A stretch of 64,000 bases of DNA, taken from positions 806,001-870,000 of the forward strand of contig NZ_SMFZ01000001.1 in NCBI RefSeq assembly GCF_004339565.1. The letters run 5' to 3'. The stretch comes from Pseudonocardia endophytica. GTDB taxonomy: Bacteria; Actinomycetota; Actinomycetes; Mycobacteriales; Pseudonocardiaceae. The stretch's first letter is position 1. Every line of letters starts with the position of its first letter. Made by a program: the position numbers and the translations under genes. This document shows, piece after piece, positions 61,700 through 64,000 of the stretch. Under the pieces are notes generated by a model, which did not search any database, was not told where the DNA came from, and saw only the letters and a list, made by a program, of their open reading frames with translations.

Positions 61700-63666
61700 C
61701 AGCGCGTCTGCTCCCGGCCGGCCCGGTCGGCGGGGTTCTCGGTGGAGTCCGCGGAGTCGGCCGGGATCTGCGGCACCGGCGGCGCGACCGCGGCAGCCCA
61801 CTCGGTGACCCGGCGCGCGATGTCCTGCTCGGTCAGCCCCGCCGCGGCCAGCACGTCGTCGCGGCTGCCGTGGTCCAGGTACTGCTGCGGCAGCGCCAGG
61901 TCGCGCTGGCGGACGTCGATCTCCGCGGCACGCAGCGCGTCGGACAGTGCGGAGCCGAAGCCGCCGTGCCGCCCGCAGTCGGACACCGTCACGACGAGCT
62001 CGGAATCCGCCGCCATCGCGGTCAGCTCGGCGGGCACCGGCAGGATCCAGCGCGGGTCCACGACGGTCACGTCGACGCCCTGGTCGGCCAGCCGCCGGGC
62101 CACGGCGACGCCGAGCTCGCCGAACGCGCCGACGCACGCCAGCAGCACCTGCGAACGGCCGTCCTGTGGCTCGTGCAGCACGTCCACCGGGCCGACACGG
62201 CGCACCGCGGGCACCGAGGCGATCACCGAGCCCTTCGGGTAGCGCAGCGCCGTCGGACCGTCGGAGACGGCGACGGCCTCGGCCAGCTCCTCGCGCATCG
62301 TCTCCTCGTCGCGCGGCGCGGCGACGCGCAGGCCGGGCACCATGCCGAGGATCGACAGGTCCCACATCCCGTTGTGCGACGGGCCGTCGTTGCCGGTCAC
62401 GCCGGAGCGGTCCAGCACCAGCGTGACGGCCTCGCGGTGCAGGCCGACGTCCATCAGCAGCTGGTCGAACGCACGGTTGAGGAACGTCGAGTACAGCGCC
62501 ACGACCGGGTGCAACCCGCCACGGGCGAGGCCGGCCGCCGAGGCCAGCGCGTGCTGCTCGGCGATCCCGACGTCGATCACCCGGTCCGGGTGGGCGCGGG
62601 AGAACGGCTCCAGCCCGACCGGCCCGAGCATCGCCGCCGTGATCGCGACGACGTCCGCGCGCCGGTTCCCGAGCTCGACCATCTCCTCGGCGAACACGTC
62701 GGTCCAGCCGGTCGACGGGGCCTTCGTCGGGGCGCCGGTCTCCGGGTCGAACGCCCCGGGGCCGTGCATCTGGTCGGCCTCGTCGTTCTCCGCGGGCGGG
62801 TAGCCGTGCCCCTTCTTCGTCACCGCGTGCACGATCACCGGCCCGCCGAACCGCTTGGCCCGCGCGAGCGCCGACTCCATGGCCGCGACGTCGTGCCCGT
62901 CGACCGGTCCGAAGTACTTGAGCCCCAGGTCGGAGAACAGCTCCTGCGGGCTGACGGCGTCCTTGACGCCCACCTTGAGCGCGTGCAGGCCGGCGTAGAG
63001 CGCGTGCCCGACGACCGGGGTGCCACGCAGCGTGTGCTTGCCGGCCTCGAGCACCTTCTCGTAGCCGGGCTGCAGGCGCAGCGACGCGAGCCGGTCGGCC
63101 AGCCCGCCGATCGTCGGGGAGTAGGAGCGGCCGTTGTCGTTGACGACGATCACGACGTTGCGGTCCTGGGCGGCCGCGATGTTGTTCAGCGCCTCCCACG
63201 CCATGCCGCCGGTCAGCGCGCCGTCCCCGATCACGGCGACGACGTGCCGGTTCCGACCGGTCAGCGACTGGGCGCGGGCGATGCCGTCGGCCCAGGACAG
63301 CGACGACGACGCGTGGCTGGACTCGACGTGGTCGTGCTCGCTCTCGGCGCGGCTCGGGTAGCCGGACAGCCCGCCGGTCTTCTTCAGCTCGTCCCAGCCG
63401 GTGTGCCGTCCGGTGAGCAGCTTGTGCACGTACGCCTGGTGGCCGGTGTCCCAGATCAGGGTGTCCCGCGGCGAGTCGAACACACGGTGCAGAGCGATGG
63501 TCAGCTCGACCACCCCGAGGTTCGGGCCGAGATGGCCACCGGTCCGGGACACCGCCCTGATCAGGAAGCCGCGGATCTCCGCAGCCAGCTTGTCGATCTC
63601 GGCACGGTCGAGGCCGCGCAGGTCGGCCGGACGCCGGACGGCCGCCAGGCCGCGGGTCGTGGACAC
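61699..63666 (-). CDS. dxs: 1-deoxy-D-xylulose-5-phosphate synthase
   Basis: This 655-aa protein starts at GTG 63666, eight bases after GAGGAGG; a GTG five codons upstream is less likely. The thiamine-diphosphate fold is complete: [36 protein letters not shown], the TPP motif [33 protein letters not shown] with the catalytic Glu, and [16 protein letters not shown]. It makes DXP from pyruvate and glyceraldehyde-3-phosphate, the first step of the MEP isoprenoid pathway. It is 105 bp downstream of a strong hairpin and the MRNWTW micro-ORF array. Confidence 0.97.
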   Translation of the reverse strand: MSTTRGLAAVRRPADLRGLDRAEIDKLAAEIRGFLIRAVSRTGGHLGPNLGVVELTIALHRVFDSPRDTLIWDTGHQAYVHKLLTGRHTGWDELKKTGGLSGYPSRAESEHDHVESSHASSSLSWADGIARAQSLTGRNRHVVAVIGDGALTGGMAWEALNNIAAAQDRNVVIVVNDNGRSYSPTIGGLADRLASLRLQPGYEKVLEAGKHTLRGTPVVGHALYAGLHALKVGVKDAVSPQELFSDLGLKYFGPVDGHDVAAMESALARAKRFGGPVIVHAVTKKGHGYPPAENDEADQMHGPGAFDPETGAPTKAPSTGWTDVFAEEMVELGNRRADVVAITAAMLGPVGLEPFSRAHPDRVIDVGIAEQHALASAAGLARGGLHPVVALYSTFLNRAFDQLLMDVGLHREAVTLVLDRSGVTGNDGPSHNGMWDLSILGMVPGLRVAAPRDEETMREELAEAVAVSDGPTALRYPKGSVIASVPAVRRVGPVDVLHEPQDGRSQVLLACVGAFGELGVAVARRLADQGVDVTVVDPRWILPVPAELTAMAADSELVVTVSDCGRHGGFGSALSDALRAAEIDVRQRDLALPQQYLDHGSRDDVLAAAGLTEQDIARRVTEWAAAVAPPVPQIPADSADSTENPADRAGREQTR

Positions 63667-63770
63667 GGATCGCCTCCTCACCGCCGGCGCCGCCGCAGGG
63701 CCTGCCGGCTCGCTGTCGGGCCCGGTCCCACTCTACGGAGCGGCCGCGTGGCGCGACGGGGAGTCCACCC

Positions 63771-63804
63771 GCACGGAGGTGACCGCAGTCGGTCACCTCC
63801 GTGC
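63771..63804 (-). terminator. Perfect 14-bp hairpin between the micro-ORF array and dxs
   Basis: GCACGGAGGTGACC at 63771-63784 pairs perfectly with GGTCACCTCCGTGC at 63791-63804 around a 6-nt loop. On the minus strand it lies 34 bp after the third micro-ORF stop and 105 bp before dxs. It could end the array transcript or act as an attenuator for dxs. There is no T-tract. A weak -10-like TAGAGT at 63735-63730 could supply dxs with its own promoter. Confidence 0.75.
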
Positions 63805-63837
63805 GCGGAGGCGTAGTGGTAGGGGTGGTGGGCGTCG

Positions 63838-63858
63838 TCACCAGGTCCAGTTGCGCAC
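63838..63858 (-). CDS. Micro-ORF 3: hexapeptide MRNWTW
   Basis: The minus strand reads GTG-CGC-AAC-TGG-ACC-TGG and then TGA. The upstream AAAGGAG lies about seven bases from the GTG, an excellent Shine-Dalgarno. The peptide is fMet-Arg-Asn-Trp-Thr-Trp. It is the last of three visible copies, whose 18 coding bases are identical. Translation is inferred from the repeated SD-start-stop pattern; the product is too short for homology tests. Confidence 0.65.
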   Translation of the reverse strand: MRNWTW

Positions 63859-63902
63859 GACGATCTCCTTTCGAGGTCGCGATCTCCGAGGTCGTGGTGC
63901 GG

Positions 63903-63923
63903 TCACCAGGTCCAGTTGCGCAC
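63903..63923 (-). CDS. Micro-ORF 2: hexapeptide MRNWTW
   Basis: This copy has the same six codons as its neighbours and stops at TGA. The Shine-Dalgarno AAGGAG lies five to six bases before the GTG. The start is exactly 65 bp upstream of the start of micro-ORF 3, although the spacer sequences differ. Confidence 0.65.
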   Translation of the reverse strand: MRNWTW

Positions 63924-63967
63924 GTCGTCTCCTTCGTGTGATGTGGTCTCCGGACGGCATGATCGAA

Positions 63968-63988
63968 TTACCAGGTCCAGTTGCGCAC
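63968..63988 (-). CDS. Micro-ORF 1: hexapeptide MRNWTW
   Basis: This copy has the same six codons but ends in TAA rather than TGA, so termination is kept while the base changes. GGGGAGAG precedes the GTG. The start is 65 bp upstream of micro-ORF 2. The window ends 12 bp further on, so more copies, a promoter or a partner gene may lie to the right. Confidence 0.65.
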   Translation of the reverse strand: MRNWTW

Positions 63989-64000
63989 GGGCTCTCCCCT

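Larger units (their letters stand above)
63838..64000 (-). repeat. 65-bp tandem array carrying the MRNWTW micro-ORFs
   Basis: The blocks at 63838-63858, 63903-63923 and 63968-63988 are identical except for the final stop and are spaced exactly 65 bp. Each spacer keeps an SD (CTCCTT, TCTCCTT, TCTCCCC on the plus strand) but is otherwise diverged. The array is cut by the window edge. Confidence 0.85.

Noticed and set aside
63838..64000. CRISPR array
   Set aside because: The 21-bp repeats with 44-bp spacers superficially fit, but the repeats encode start-codons-stop with SD sequences in the spacers, no cas gene is present and only three units are visible.

Overview
The window comes from a very GC-rich actinobacterial chromosome, most likely a member of the Pseudonocardiaceae (inference). 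The grounds are strong G/C bias at third codon positions, frequent GTG starts, dense ATGA/GTGA start-stop overlaps, actinobacterial family types, and two gene neighbourhoods that mirror Mycobacterium. One is cobC-like, Nif3, zinc-ribbon, RNase H/phosphatase, ptpA. The other is hemE, hemY, hemQ, with DUF3000, RNase D and dxs nearby. No phage, integrase, insertion sequence, CRISPR array, tRNA or rRNA was seen.

Layout: 0-7.2 kb holds envelope and transport genes, HtpG and small enzymes. The RNase P RNA (rnpB) is at 7.24-7.65 kb on the minus strand. 8-11.2 kb has an esterase and two permeases. 11.3-15.8 kb is the tightly overlapping RNase H/phosphatase, zinc-ribbon, Nif3, cobC-like operon, followed by ptpA and a fructosamine kinase. 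17.5-20.2 kb carries a tmsA-tmsB pair, predicted to make 10-methyl-branched fatty acids. 20-25.5 kb has an aldo/keto reductase, a hydrolase, a long-chain-type acyl-CoA dehydrogenase and a DUF47/PiT phosphate pair. 25.6-28.7 kb is a siderophore ABC importer with a candidate iron-regulator box. 29.5-32.6 kb is a seven-gene Asp23/Gls24-AmaP envelope-stress operon that contains a mini J-domain protein. 35.6-40.3 kb is an osmoprotectant ABC system with two binding proteins. 40.4-51.3 kb contains an FHA protein, two stand-alone LigD-type polymerase-domain proteins, a NarL-type two-component system, a CBS protein, an ArsB/NhaD-type permease, a CtaG-like protein and a secreted protease. 51.7-57 kb holds msrB and the coproporphyrin-type heme genes hemQ, hemY and hemE, split by a 1.25 kb repeat island. 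57-63.7 kb holds DUF3000, a LuxR-type regulator, RNase D, a CutRS-like two-component system and dxs.

The most unusual structure lies at the right edge (63.84-64.0 kb, minus strand). Three micro-ORFs encode the same hexapeptide, MRNWTW. Each has its own strong Shine-Dalgarno sequence, and their starts lie exactly 65 bp apart. The array is followed by a 14-bp perfect hairpin before dxs and may continue beyond the window. A second unexplained structure is a dispersed family of 61-64 bp imperfect palindromes with TGATC...GATCA ends, found at 7.7, 7.8, 17.4 and 49.0 kb and clustered between 53.1 and 54.1 kb. In that cluster they flank a minisatellite whose plus strand is almost free of T. Pseudogene fragments (antitoxin-like, dienelactone hydrolase), a hydrolase that appears to have lost two catalytic residues, a HemY with a large low-complexity insert, and a probable CTG start in RNase D are also recorded.
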